Below, piece after piece: positions 20,451 through 29,220 of a stretch of DNA of 33,564 nucleotides. The notes below the pieces were generated by a model that saw nothing but the letters and a program-made list of their open reading frames with translations, did no database searches and had not been told where the DNA came from. The DNA comes from a virus: the IMG/VR virus record IMGVR_UViG_3300022542_001471, positions 1-33,564 of that record; one strand, written 5' to 3'. Each line of letters opens with the position of its first letter. Position 1 is the first letter of the stretch. Made by a program: the position numbers and the translations under genes.

Positions 20451-21452
20451 TTACGCGTTTGTAACTGAGATCTCACAGACCCCGTATTCCAAGAGCAGCT
20501 CGACATCGTAAGCAGCGTCTACATAAATGTAGTGGTTGTTCCATCTCTTCAAGAACTCATAACTATATGTTGGCTTTTCTTTCCAAACAATTGTTATTGG
20601 CCACTGACCCTGAGCATTCTTTCCGAGCATGAAACACTGTTTACCTGTAGCTCCGAAACCAGCACCTGCAGCAATATTTGTTGTTACAATGATCTTAGTT
20701 CCGACGTACTTCCCGATTTCTCCATTGAGGATAACTTCTCTTCCACCATACTCTGCAGCATTCACGAACTGAGAATCTTTCATCAAAGCTCCTTCCTGTT
20801 CAGGATGAATAATTGTAGCTGCGGGAATATAGTTATAGTTTCTCAAGGCTTTTCTTGCATCAGCCAAAACATCAGGAGTTAATACATCGCCTGTTTCCAG
20901 AGTTGCTTTTGTCGCAGCATCACCACCAAAAACTTCGCTGCCAGAAGCAGTTGTTAATTCAGTGATAATATCATCCTCGATATCTTTCTCTGTAGCCTGG
21001 ACAATTGTATATTTAGCCTGCTCGACCAAATCAATGTGTGCAGTGCTTGCTATTTCTTTCGAGATAACAATTGCACCCATCTTGAAGGTAACTGCAGCAT
21101 CAATATAGTGAATGTTCTTCAGCTCTGTGAAAGTTCTCTCTCCACCTTCTGTGTGAGTCTGAGTAATATCTAAAACCGAAACATCCTCTACAAACAACCT
21201 GACTCCGTAATCTCTTGAACCGACGAGCTGGGTATTGTGATTACAGATATTCTGTAAATACCTGAAATCCTGACCAATCTTAGCAATGACATCAGTAAAC
21301 TGAGTCATCCTTGTCGCAGTTCCTAAGACGGTAGCCTCTGTTGTGGAAGTAGTTGCAACCTTAGTGATGTTGGTTTCTGCTCCTAGCTGGAAAACTTCTC
21401 TATCGCTTTCCTCACTTGGAATAGCACTTGATAATTCTTGTATTGTTCTCAT
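20451..21452 (-). CDS. Major capsid protein, HK97 fold
   Basis: The 333-residue product has the order typical of HK97-type shells: N-terminal helical arm, TQTHTEGGERTFTELK (E-loop region), KMGAIVISKEI, the spine helix HIDLVEQAKYTIVQATEKDI, then LTPDVLADARKALRNYNYIP, ATIIHPEQEGALMKDSQF, GEIGKYVGTKIIVTTNI. The protease/scaffold gene ends one base before its start. It lies downstream of its own promoter at 22617-22629. No decoration domain is inserted. Confidence 0.85.
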   Translation of the reverse strand: MRTIQELSSAIPSEESDREVFQLGAETNITKVATTSTTEATVLGTATRMTQFTDVIAKIGQDFRYLQNICNHNTQLVGSRDYGVRLFVEDVSVLDITQTHTEGGERTFTELKNIHYIDAAVTFKMGAIVISKEIASTAHIDLVEQAKYTIVQATEKDIEDDIITELTTASGSEVFGGDAATKATLETGDVLTPDVLADARKALRNYNYIPAATIIHPEQEGALMKDSQFVNAAEYGGREVILNGEIGKYVGTKIIVTTNIAAGAGFGATGKQCFMLGKNAQGQWPITIVWKEKPTYSYEFLKRWNNHYIYVDAAYDVELLLEYGVCEISVTNA

Positions 21453-21453
21453 C

Positions 21454-22596
21454 TTAATGTTGTTCCTGCATCAAAGCAAGCATGCCAGCATTCACTTTTT
21501 TATCGTAAGCTTCTCTGTCCGCCAAATCTTCCCTCAATCTTTCCTGGTCTTCATCAAGTTTTGTTTTTGGCTTTGGATATGGATAAGGATATTCTTTTTT
21601 CTTCTTGTTCTTCGCATCTTCCTCGAGTTTTGCAAAGGCTTTCTTTACGTCAGCCTCTGTAGCTTTTGGATTTTTCTTCATGAATCGAGCCCTGAACTTG
21701 ATGTAATTCTCTTTCAGATCTGACTTATCTTTATCATCATCGTCATCATCATCGTCGTCTTCCTTATCAAGCTTCAAAGTTTCTGAGACTCTGTCAATCA
21801 CCTTAGAAACAAATGCACGGCCTTTATCACTAAGCTCTTTCAATTCATCCATGTCTTCCTCGACAAGGATTCCAAATCCGACTCCATGACTCAAAACCTC
21901 TTTGCTTTTTCTCTCAAGATCTTCGTTCTCAAACTTCTCGACTTTTTCCTTAAGCTCTTTCAACTCCTCATCCTTCTTTTTTTTGTCTTCATCATCCTTG
22001 ACCTTTTTCTTGGCTAGCTCTTCGATCTCTCTCGCTTTTTTCTCTTCTAATTCTTCTGTCATACTTTTTTCTTTAGACCTCCTTTCAGCTATATCTTCTT
22101 CATTAAGCATTGTTTCCCGCACAGCAGGCCTTAATACTAATGAGCATGAAATGATTTTAGGGTCGAGAGCATACTTCTTTCCATCACGGATTAATTTTTC
22201 AGCGTCGATAGAAGGAGACAAGCCCCACTTCGCACCATATCTTAATTTCCTAGCAGCCACCGGATCGACAATGTGAACATCAGCATAAATTGCTTTTTCA
22301 GTATCATCACCTCTGAGATTCCTGATATCTCCGACCCAATTTCCTGTAGAATCTGCATGATCATAATACAATCCAGCACCTTCACCAGTCTCGATAGCTC
22401 CCTTAAGCTCCTCCCAGGAATAGAAAACAGAATTATGTTCTCCTTCCCTCATAATCAATTTGTTTTTCAGAACAAGCACACCGTCCTTGCTGGCAAGATC
22501 ATCTGAAGAAAGAGTTTCGAAATCATCGAGGGTTGGAATCACAATCATTTCGTGATTTTCAGAATCTTCGATTTGAACAAGACTTTGAAGAGGCAT
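21454..22596 (-). CDS. Prohead protease fused to scaffold
   Basis: The product has 380 residues. Residues 1-165 form an HK97/XkdF-type serine protease domain: YYDHAD with H80, WGLSPSID with S127 or S129 as nucleophile, and the strand SCSLVLRPAV. From about 175 onward it is a long Lys/Glu coiled coil with an Asp-rich patch (DDDDDDDDKDK region, about 277-290), as expected for an internal scaffold that is degraded at maturation. The gene order protease-scaffold, capsid is standard. Confidence 0.85.
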   Translation of the reverse strand: MPLQSLVQIEDSENHEMIVIPTLDDFETLSSDDLASKDGVLVLKNKLIMREGEHNSVFYSWEELKGAIETGEGAGLYYDHADSTGNWVGDIRNLRGDDTEKAIYADVHIVDPVAARKLRYGAKWGLSPSIDAEKLIRDGKKYALDPKIISCSLVLRPAVRETMLNEEDIAERRSKEKSMTEELEEKKAREIEELAKKKVKDDEDKKKKDEELKELKEKVEKFENEDLERKSKEVLSHGVGFGILVEEDMDELKELSDKGRAFVSKVIDRVSETLKLDKEDDDDDDDDDKDKSDLKENYIKFRARFMKKNPKATEADVKKAFAKLEEDAKNKKKKEYPYPYPKPKTKLDEDQERLREDLADREAYDKKVNAGMLALMQEQH

Positions 22597-22616
22597 AATC
22601 TAATAGAAGTAAGCCT

Positions 22617-22629
22617 GATATTTATACAT
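22617..22629 (-). promoter_or_regulatory. TATA box for the protease-capsid unit
   Basis: Minus-strand TGTATAAATATCA lies 21-33 bases before the ATG at 22596. Its TAA is the stop codon of the ligase gene, so promoter and stop overlap. A separate start would allow high capsid expression. Confidence 0.65.
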
Positions 22630-25600
22630 TACTCAGATTTAGCTTTTTCAGCCAATCATAAACTGTAGAATTAGGCCGGTCAAGAAAGCGGCCAATTTCC
22701 GAAACACCGACGAAGTTTTCAGATAAAAAATACACATCCCTGATTTCTTCTTCAGAAAGCGGAGAACCAAATTCACGCATTGATTTTGTCTTTGGCAGCT
22801 CTGCCTTGGAAACATTCCAGATATTACTTGCGGGATCACTTCTCTTAAAAATCCAATTACCTTTCAGCTTTTTCCCGGAGAATTTAACGTGCATAAAATT
22901 TTCAGAATCCTCGATTACATTTACAGAACCAGAATCAAGAATATCGATATGAGCAGGAATTTTCTTATTAGGATTGCCTTCTTTTCCAGGACCGATTATT
23001 CCTTCAAACATGACTTCTTCTTTTCTTCCAGATTGTTTAATGCCTGAAATTCCAGATTCAACAACTAAAGGATTCTTATTTAATTTAAACCAGGGATATT
23101 TTTCAGAATCAAATCTTACTTCAAAATGTTCAACAGGCATGCCCCTGATTACAAATTGTCCTTTCCACCATTTACGTTTCAAAGCAAATTTGGTCTCGCT
23201 TAAAGTACCTCTTCTAATTTTAGAAATAATAATGGCCTTGTGCATTTTATCAGCTTCTTCTTTTGTAGGAAAGCACTTGATAACTCTTCCATCTGAATGC
23301 GTAACGCACCATTCATTGCCTTTTTTAACAACAAATAAATCTTCAACATCAGCTTCTTCTAATCCGATTGTATTTTCTTCAAGTTTTTTCATAAATAAAA
23401 ACTTCTTCCGGATTTCCTTAATCATCTCTAAAGCTTTTGCTCCGGTCAATCCTTTCGTCCACCATCTCAATTCTTTTGGAATTTTTTCTTCCCATGATTC
23501 AGGAAGAGCGCTTCTGCCTTTTTCAGGAACATATTCTTTTCTGATTCCCCTCGACGACAAAACATAAGGTGTTTCATCTTTTGCTTTCCAGAAGAACCAG
23601 ATGAACGGGGTTCGAACCCGGGCTTCTTTCGCAATCCTTGCTCGAGATAAAACACGGACTATGTATCTCCCCTTTAGTATATTACCATTAAGGAAATATT
23701 CAAAGTACTGAGCTTTGCGAGCTCCTTCTTCATAAGTCCCTGAATCTATCTTCGTGAAAACTCCAGGAAACTTAGCGGTAGCACCAGGCTCTGGCCTTTT
23801 GCCGACTCCAGCTTCCATGCCAGACAAAGAAATTCCAGGAGCAATTCCCAACCAGACTTTTGGCTGCATTGCCTTTGTCGCGATTTCAATCTTATCCTGT
23901 AATAATTCTCCGGTCTTGAGATTGATTTTAAAGTTCTTAGCGTCTTTATCTTCTCTGGCAGCGTCTTTCAGATTCATCACAGGCTCTTTGATTTCACCCT
24001 CCACTTGATGCATCAGAGTATAGCCTTCGAGATTTCCATTCCTTTCAAATCTCAGATCAGCATGACAGGATTTTCCCCGATAATGATTCTGGAATACAAA
24101 TCTTTTTTGGAAAGATAATTTCAAGATCTTCTCCTCACCCGAGATTGAATCCCGGGCCAGGACTTCTTCCAGCTCTTCTCTAGAAACTTTAGGAACTTTC
24201 TTCACACCCATCTGGCCGGATGTTTCCTCTACAATCTTCTTTGCTGATTGAATAGAAGTGACAGGCTTGCTTGACTTGGAAATGACACGGGGCGCCCACC
24301 AATTAAACCAGGTTTTCTTAGTATCAGGATCTGTGTACTGATTCAGATCAACAAAAACAACTTCAAGCTTTTCTCCTGGAGAAACTTTAATATTTGTATT
24401 GAACGTCTTACCTACATAAGTATTGCCTTCAATTGCGCAGTTATAATAAAATGTCTTCTCAGCCTTGGCAACTCTGTGAACTGCGATGACCTTCGCAGTT
24501 ATCGATCTCTCTTTTTTGAACTTCATGAAATTGAAACTCTTTCCATCCAGTTCATAAACAAAAGTGGCCAGCTTGTAAATCGTTCCTTCAGACCCTGGAA
24601 GAGACATGAATCTCCTGGACATTCTTTTGATTGCAGGAAATCCTTTTGCAAGTCTTGCATCAGAGATCTTGACATGTGCAGACGTCTTCAGCTTCTCGAT
24701 GTCTTTCCTTCTGTCGACAAATTGGTCGGCATGGATATCCTCACCATCAAACCACAAGACATCATACAGATTAGCAACCATAAATTTTTCCTGATCAGAA
24801 TCTTTTGTATGCAGCACACCAGCAGAATCTGCCCGGTTCTGATGTTTTCCTTTTAACCACAATTCAGCTTCAAACTCAACAACAAAATCATGAGATTGTT
24901 TTGATAGCTCATCAGCAATAGTCTTGATTCTTGACGTTACATCAGACCCTTCCTCTGTCATTATAAGAACTCTTTTGCCGACTTTGTGGGCCTGGCATCG
25001 AACCCCATCAAACTTTTTCTCAATATAAATTCCTTTATCAACTTCATCTTTCCACTGCTTCAGTCTCGACATGGTCTCTTCAATAGTTTCCAGGGAATAG
25101 ATCTCTTCACGAGCTCTGCCATGGACTGGCTTTGGCTGAGTAAAGAATCTAAACGGCACAATTTTGTTTTCAGACCGCGATTTAGCAGCTTGCTCTGCCC
25201 TGCTGAACTGCATAATTTCTCCAAGATCCTCTGACATCTCAAACACTTGTTTGGTATTTACCTCGCAAATCAGCGAATACAAAGGCACGTAATTTGTGAA
25301 GGGGCCATGCAATTCATCATCATAAAGAAAGTGCAATCTCTGCCAGTATTTTTTTGGAAGCTGCCTCATAATTCTGAATTTCAAGGGAATATCTTCCCTA
25401 TCATCAACTGGCCTGGATTTCTTGATTAAAATATCGATATCACCTTTTGTCTTTCCGTGATTACATATCCCGCCGACAATATAAACAAATGGTTCTTTGA
25501 GCTTGAACTTTTCAAATTCTTTCAGAACATCTTTCAGATGAATCTCTGTACCCATCTCCTCCCCAGAATATTCAATCTTTGATAATTTTCTCTCTTTCTC

Positions 25601-25861
25601 CAGATAAGAATAATCTTCCAAGACTTCATCCTGTTCATAAAGCTCGATATTATCCAAAGTATCGATCGGTGCAATATGTTTTCCTCCAGCACGAATTAAG
25701 GCATTGGAAATTTCTTTGTGAAGATGATAGAGATCTCTAATAGTAAATTTCTTCTCTTCACCAGACAAGACTTTGCTGAAAGCAGCATGCACTTCTGTAT
25801 GAAGTTCCCCTAATTCTTCTTGAGATAACAAATCAAAATTAATTCCTTTTTTCAAGACCAT
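22622..25861 (-). CDS. Nucleotidyltransferase, ATP-dependent ligase and LigD-type phosphoesterase fusion with C-terminal HTH
   Basis: Domains of the 1079-residue protein in order. At about 110-205 there is a minimal nucleotidyltransferase-like domain (VYIVGGICN, then GDIDILI with D141, D143). At about 235-530 there is an ATP-dependent ligase with motif I EKKFDGVR (adenylated Lys about 283), motif III EFEAEL, motif IV EGTIYK and motif V FMKFKKE, plus an OB-like end. At 583-760 there is a LigD 3'-phosphoesterase-type domain (NHYRGKSCHADLRFE with H593, H600, D602, R604; LKGRYIVRV). At about 845-875 there is a short WCVTHSDGRVIKCF / TKEEADKMHKAI motif. At 905-1010 a second phosphoesterase-like lobe (HFEVRFD; LKGNWIFKR) lacks the first His. 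An HTH ends it (VGVSEIGRFLDRPNSTVYDW). It is placed between fibre and head genes. It probably repairs or joins DNA ends, possibly sealing the viral genome. Confidence 0.8.
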   Translation of the reverse strand: MVLKKGINFDLLSQEELGELHTEVHAAFSKVLSGEEKKFTIRDLYHLHKEISNALIRAGGKHIAPIDTLDNIELYEQDEVLEDYSYLEKERKLSKIEYSGEEMGTEIHLKDVLKEFEKFKLKEPFVYIVGGICNHGKTKGDIDILIKKSRPVDDREDIPLKFRIMRQLPKKYWQRLHFLYDDELHGPFTNYVPLYSLICEVNTKQVFEMSEDLGEIMQFSRAEQAAKSRSENKIVPFRFFTQPKPVHGRAREEIYSLETIEETMSRLKQWKDEVDKGIYIEKKFDGVRCQAHKVGKRVLIMTEEGSDVTSRIKTIADELSKQSHDFVVEFEAELWLKGKHQNRADSAGVLHTKDSDQEKFMVANLYDVLWFDGEDIHADQFVDRRKDIEKLKTSAHVKISDARLAKGFPAIKRMSRRFMSLPGSEGTIYKLATFVYELDGKSFNFMKFKKERSITAKVIAVHRVAKAEKTFYYNCAIEGNTYVGKTFNTNIKVSPGEKLEVVFVDLNQYTDPDTKKTWFNWWAPRVISKSSKPVTSIQSAKKIVEETSGQMGVKKVPKVSREELEEVLARDSISGEEKILKLSFQKRFVFQNHYRGKSCHADLRFERNGNLEGYTLMHQVEGEIKEPVMNLKDAAREDKDAKNFKINLKTGELLQDKIEIATKAMQPKVWLGIAPGISLSGMEAGVGKRPEPGATAKFPGVFTKIDSGTYEEGARKAQYFEYFLNGNILKGRYIVRVLSRARIAKEARVRTPFIWFFWKAKDETPYVLSSRGIRKEYVPEKGRSALPESWEEKIPKELRWWTKGLTGAKALEMIKEIRKKFLFMKKLEENTIGLEEADVEDLFVVKKGNEWCVTHSDGRVIKCFPTKEEADKMHKAIIISKIRRGTLSETKFALKRKWWKGQFVIRGMPVEHFEVRFDSEKYPWFKLNKNPLVVESGISGIKQSGRKEEVMFEGIIGPGKEGNPNKKIPAHIDILDSGSVNVIEDSENFMHVKFSGKKLKGNWIFKRSDPASNIWNVSKAELPKTKSMREFGSPLSEEEIRDVYFLSENFVGVSEIGRFLDRPNSTVYDWLKKLNLSNV

Positions 25862-25862
25862 C

Positions 25863-26054
25863 TTATATTCCTAAATATTTTTTAATTCCTACAAAGACCG
25901 AGAGAAGCGCGAGCCAGATGTACTGGATTTTTTTATGCAGCTTATAATCACCAAGCTTCTTTTTGATGTGGACAAGATTCTGATAAATGATTTCATCTCT
26001 GTCAACAGCACGCATCTTCTTGAACTGGCTTAGTGTGATATCTAATTTGTTCAT
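25863..26054 (-). CDS. Small tail-anchored membrane protein
   Basis: The first 40 of 63 residues are a charged helix (LSQFKKMRAVDRDEIIYQNL). Residues 44-60 (IQYIWLALLSVFVGI) form one hydrophobic helix at the C terminus. It ends one base before the ligase gene and overlaps the Cys-rich protein gene upstream. A spanin-, holin- or anchor-like role is possible. Confidence 0.65.
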   Translation of the reverse strand: MNKLDITLSQFKKMRAVDRDEIIYQNLVHIKKKLGDYKLHKKIQYIWLALLSVFVGIKKYLGI

Positions 26055-26419
26055 ATCAATTCGCCTGCATAAGCTTCTTTATCTGTCGGTGAAATACATT
26101 TCGTGTAGCTATCAACTAATCCTTCAAATTTACACGTATAAAGCTCACCATTGGCAAATGTCTTAAATTCCTGAATCTCTTCCGGAATTTCAACTAATCT
26201 TCCAGTCCAGCACCTATACCATCCGCTTCCCCGCTCTTCAATCTCATAGCACAGCGACGTTGCATTTGTCTTCGGACAAAGATATTCTCCATTCTCCTGG
26301 AGAATCCATTCTGCCCTGCAGTTGATATAATCACCTGTTCTCTCGACCAGCAAAGTTCCTCCTACTGTAACTAGGACCAGCAAGAGCAATCCACCGATTG
26401 TTTTATAATTTATTTCCAT
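26051..26419 (-). CDS. Membrane-anchored Cys-containing protein
   Basis: The 122-residue product has a short basic N terminus and one hydrophobic helix (IGGLLLLVLVTVGGTLLV), followed by an outer domain with six cysteines and several Trp/Tyr (CRAEWILQENGEYLCP; GSGWYRCWTG). A signal anchor with a disulphide-rich exterior fits. Similar Cys/Trp domains occur, as far as I recall, in surface proteins of DPANN archaea and their viruses. It may sit on the host surface. Confidence 0.7.
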   Translation of the reverse strand: MEINYKTIGGLLLLVLVTVGGTLLVERTGDYINCRAEWILQENGEYLCPKTNATSLCYEIEERGSGWYRCWTGRLVEIPEEIQEFKTFANGELYTCKFEGLVDSYTKCISPTDKEAYAGELI

Positions 26420-26434
26420 TTTAAATTTTAATTT

Positions 26435-27025
26435 TTAGGGTGACCAGAAACACCCACAATATTCACACTCTTCTTCGCCATGCGCACTACAAGCGGATGG
26501 TGTTCCTCCACAACTTCCTGTATCTGCTACTGTTTTCCAAGCATCCCCTATGTTGATGTAGACATTTGTGACTGTCTTCCAAGATTCTACATTCCATCCA
26601 CATCCACAAACTTCACAGTCACCTTGACTCGCGTGAGAACTGCAAGAGTCTGGGATACCCTCACATTCCTCTAAAATTCCATCCCAATCACAGCCACAGA
26701 GCGCACAATCTAATTCATCGTGGGCAACACAAGAACTTGGAGTTCCAGAACATCCCGCTTCAAGTGTGTTTATCTTCATCCCCGTTACATCTTTCCATGC
26801 ATCACCGATGTTTATTTTCCTGGCTATTTCGTCTGTCCAATCACAACCACACCGTTGACAATTAGATTGAGTGCCATAACCTTCACAAGGTTCTGACTCG
26901 CCTGTGCATTGGGGAATTGCACTTACAAAAGGAAGAGGTTTGATCATTAAAAAGATTAAAAATATGCTTCCAAGTAAGAGAATTGCTGTTAAACTTATTA
27001 TTATTGCTTTTTTGTTTATTTCCAT
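26435..27025 (-). CDS. Exported protein with four CGC-W cysteine repeats
   Basis: After an N-terminal hydrophobic helix (IIISLTAILLLGSIFLIFLM) the 196-residue protein has four repeats of about 25 residues. Their pattern is C.G....C..h.....C..CGC.W (SNCQRCGCDW, LDCALCGCDW, GDCEVCGCGW, EECEYCGCFW). Between them lie INIGDAWK(D/T)V segments, a phrase common in phage tail or fibre proteins. Each repeat has six cysteines, suited to three disulphides outside the cell. Confidence 0.75.
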   Translation of the reverse strand: MEINKKAIIISLTAILLLGSIFLIFLMIKPLPFVSAIPQCTGESEPCEGYGTQSNCQRCGCDWTDEIARKINIGDAWKDVTGMKINTLEAGCSGTPSSCVAHDELDCALCGCDWDGILEECEGIPDSCSSHASQGDCEVCGCGWNVESWKTVTNVYINIGDAWKTVADTGSCGGTPSACSAHGEEECEYCGCFWSP

Positions 27026-27026
27026 T

Positions 27027-28961
27027 TTAAGCTGTATAGACTATGCAAAGGGTTCCGATTGTTGTTCCACTTGCAGCCGGACATGTGGCCGTGGTATAGA
27101 CAACATTTACTACTTCATCAGCAGTAGCAGCCCCGTGGTCTGCTGCCACTAATGCTCCTGCCATTGTATCTCCAGCATCGAATACATAAATATCTGTTAT
27201 GTGAGAGGCGTCAAGAATATCCCCGATGTCTCCAGCCTGAACACAATCACTACAAGCACTTTGCCAGTCTCCGATTGCATCCCAGTATTGATCATCAAGC
27301 GCATTATGGTCTAAAACAATTGAACCATATGTTCCGCTTACCTCTCCACCAAAAGAATCTCCTAATTCGATATATTCATCATCATGTATCCCAGAATCTA
27401 TTGTTGGACTTGCCCATGTACCACCTAACTCTCCCCCAGGAGAAGCACCACCATCGAAATCAAAATCATTACCAGTCAAAGTCAAAGCATCTCCAGCAGT
27501 ATAAACATAGAGGGTATCAGCGTAGGTCTTATTAAAAGTCGCAAATGTAGAGTTCCAGAATGTGAAAGGGTTTGATTTGAGATAAACAATTCCTCCTTCT
27601 GAATAAACAATTCCTCCATAAAGATTTCCTGTAAAGTTTCCATCTCCAATGACATTCAATTTATTTTGTGGAGTTGACGTGCCGATTCCAACGAGACCGG
27701 CAGTTGATAAATATAATTGGTTTGCATTTCCATCAGTAAATAAAATTAATGGCCGCAATGTGCCATTGCCAGCTTTATGTGTTGAGATTTGATATGTACT
27801 TCCTGCATATATTCTCAGTCTTTCATAATTTGTAGAATCAGCAATAAAATCTGTTCCAAAAAATTCTAAAGCTGATGCTGGAAACGTTTCTGTCCCTTTA
27901 GGCATGACTCGGATAATTGCACGCGTATCTGCTTGGGTATTCTGGAATGTTAACGTATCATCAGAACTTATTAAACGAAGGGAGTTACCAAACGTAATAA
28001 GGCTAGTTGGTCCAAGAATGAAATTTGTTCCAGTTAAATCACCAGTCATAGTATCACCAGCAATATCGACGTAAGTATTTAAGTCAGTTTCTATATCAGC
28101 ATCATCGACGTCAAATATATGTTCAGGTCTTATCCACTCAATTCCGTCTGTCGAATCTATAAACATTTCTGCAGTAAGATTAAATGCATTGAAATCAAAA
28201 TTATTATACAGAGACTGATTCAAAGGCATGAAGAAAAGAGAATCATATCCGTCAAGGGTTGAAGAATCTATAGTTCCTCCATAAATGGTTCCTGTTGCAT
28301 TTATATCACCGAGAACATTCAATAAATTTTGTGGTGATGTCGTGTTGATGCCAACTTTGCCAGTATCTAATATAACCATTTTCACTTGAGTTATATTTAA
28401 TGGAGTAAGAGAACCAGACACCGCAAAAGCGAGTGAATCACGACCTGCTGCAGAAGGATAGTAACTAAAAATTGCAGCACCACGCCAGGAGCCAGCTGAT
28501 AAATATCGATTAAGAATGATAGAACCGCCGATGGCATCCATGGCTGCTGCAGACTTGTATACATGTAGAGGGCCTTCTGGACTCGATGTTCCAATCCCAA
28601 CTCTATTATTTGTGGCATCAACAAAGAAAACAGAACCATCGACAGAAAAATTATGAGCTCCTATATTTACATTAGCATCCCAAAAACTAGTATACAAATC
28701 AGAATAAACTATATCGTCTGGAATATCTAAATCATCCCAAAAATCAGATGAGTTTGCCAAGCTTATCGTACCTAATAGTTGAGAAGCATTGCCAACGAAG
28801 TAATCCGCTGTAATATTTTCTCCGGACATATTTCCGGTGATGTGATAATCGAGTTTTCCCGAGAACGGATTATACATCGTCTGGAAATTGTATGTTGCAG
28901 CAACAAGCGCAGCTAAGAAAATTGCGACTGCAATCAAAATAGGAATTGTGAATTTTTTCAT
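27027..28961 (-). CDS. Exported fibre-like protein 2
   Basis: The 644 residues begin MKKFTIPILIAVAIFLAALV, a signal peptide. Repeated tail-fibre phrases follow: RVGIGTSSPEG, KVGINTTSPQN and LVGIGTSTPQN, each before a short V-x-G or L-x-V strand. DVDDADIETDLNTY and GGTWASP are shared with fibre-like protein 1, as is the nearly identical YLKSNPFTFWNSTF region. Many N-x-S/T sequons suggest N-glycosylation outside an archaeal cell. ATG at 28961 overlaps the preceding stop. It is a probable receptor-binding or surface-displayed fibre. Confidence 0.75.
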   Translation of the reverse strand: MKKFTIPILIAVAIFLAALVAATYNFQTMYNPFSGKLDYHITGNMSGENITADYFVGNASQLLGTISLANSSDFWDDLDIPDDIVYSDLYTSFWDANVNIGAHNFSVDGSVFFVDATNNRVGIGTSSPEGPLHVYKSAAAMDAIGGSIILNRYLSAGSWRGAAIFSYYPSAAGRDSLAFAVSGSLTPLNITQVKMVILDTGKVGINTTSPQNLLNVLGDINATGTIYGGTIDSSTLDGYDSLFFMPLNQSLYNNFDFNAFNLTAEMFIDSTDGIEWIRPEHIFDVDDADIETDLNTYVDIAGDTMTGDLTGTNFILGPTSLITFGNSLRLISSDDTLTFQNTQADTRAIIRVMPKGTETFPASALEFFGTDFIADSTNYERLRIYAGSTYQISTHKAGNGTLRPLILFTDGNANQLYLSTAGLVGIGTSTPQNKLNVIGDGNFTGNLYGGIVYSEGGIVYLKSNPFTFWNSTFATFNKTYADTLYVYTAGDALTLTGNDFDFDGGASPGGELGGTWASPTIDSGIHDDEYIELGDSFGGEVSGTYGSIVLDHNALDDQYWDAIGDWQSACSDCVQAGDIGDILDASHITDIYVFDAGDTMAGALVAADHGAATADEVVNVVYTTATCPAASGTTIGTLCIVYTA

Positions 28962-29215
28962 GAGTATGAGAGTGAAGCATGATTGTCCCAAATTCCATCG
29001 AAATTATTGTTTCCATCTGCCCACAAGACCGACGTGCAATTAGTTCCAGTATAAACGAGTTTCCTGATCTGCCAGACCGCAGCAGATGTAGCAGCACCTG
29101 GAAACGCAATGCCGATGTATTCTGGAAGACCCTGAGTTGTATAGGCCATCCTCTGGGTGTATTTCTCGACGTGAATGCAAATTTGCTCGTTTGTTTGTTC
29201 TTTATAATTGACCAT
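28958..29215 (-). CDS. Small fibre-associated protein
   Basis: The 85-residue product ends with TSAAVWQIRKLVYTGTN and WADGNNNFDGIWDNHASLSY. This matches a short phage tail/fibre module of the form saA.WrI.k..Y.g......ADG...fd.iWD.RasL.Y. It could start at an internal MAYTTQGLPEYIG. It lies between the two large fibre-like genes and is not predicted to be exported, unlike them. Confidence 0.7.
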   Translation of the reverse strand: MVNYKEQTNEQICIHVEKYTQRMAYTTQGLPEYIGIAFPGAATSAAVWQIRKLVYTGTNCTSVLWADGNNNFDGIWDNHASLSYS

Positions 29216-29220
29216 TTTTT

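Noticed and set aside
20321-20506. 61-codon frame between capsid and beta-helix genes
   Set aside because: It overlaps the capsid 3' end in another phase and falls in a T-rich terminator/leader region.
21902-22276. Plus-strand Ser/Phe-rich frames opposite the scaffold, ligase, fibre and capsid genes
   Set aside because: They are antisense shadows of Lys/Glu- or Asp-rich coding sequence; none has a promoter or recognisable domain.
23607-23622. GGGTTCGAACCCGG, resembling a tRNA T arm
   Set aside because: It is inside the ligase-fusion coding sequence. On either strand one stem pair or more fails and no acceptor strand or discriminator base follows. Probably coincidence, though it shares CCGGGTTCGAA with the block at 59-83.
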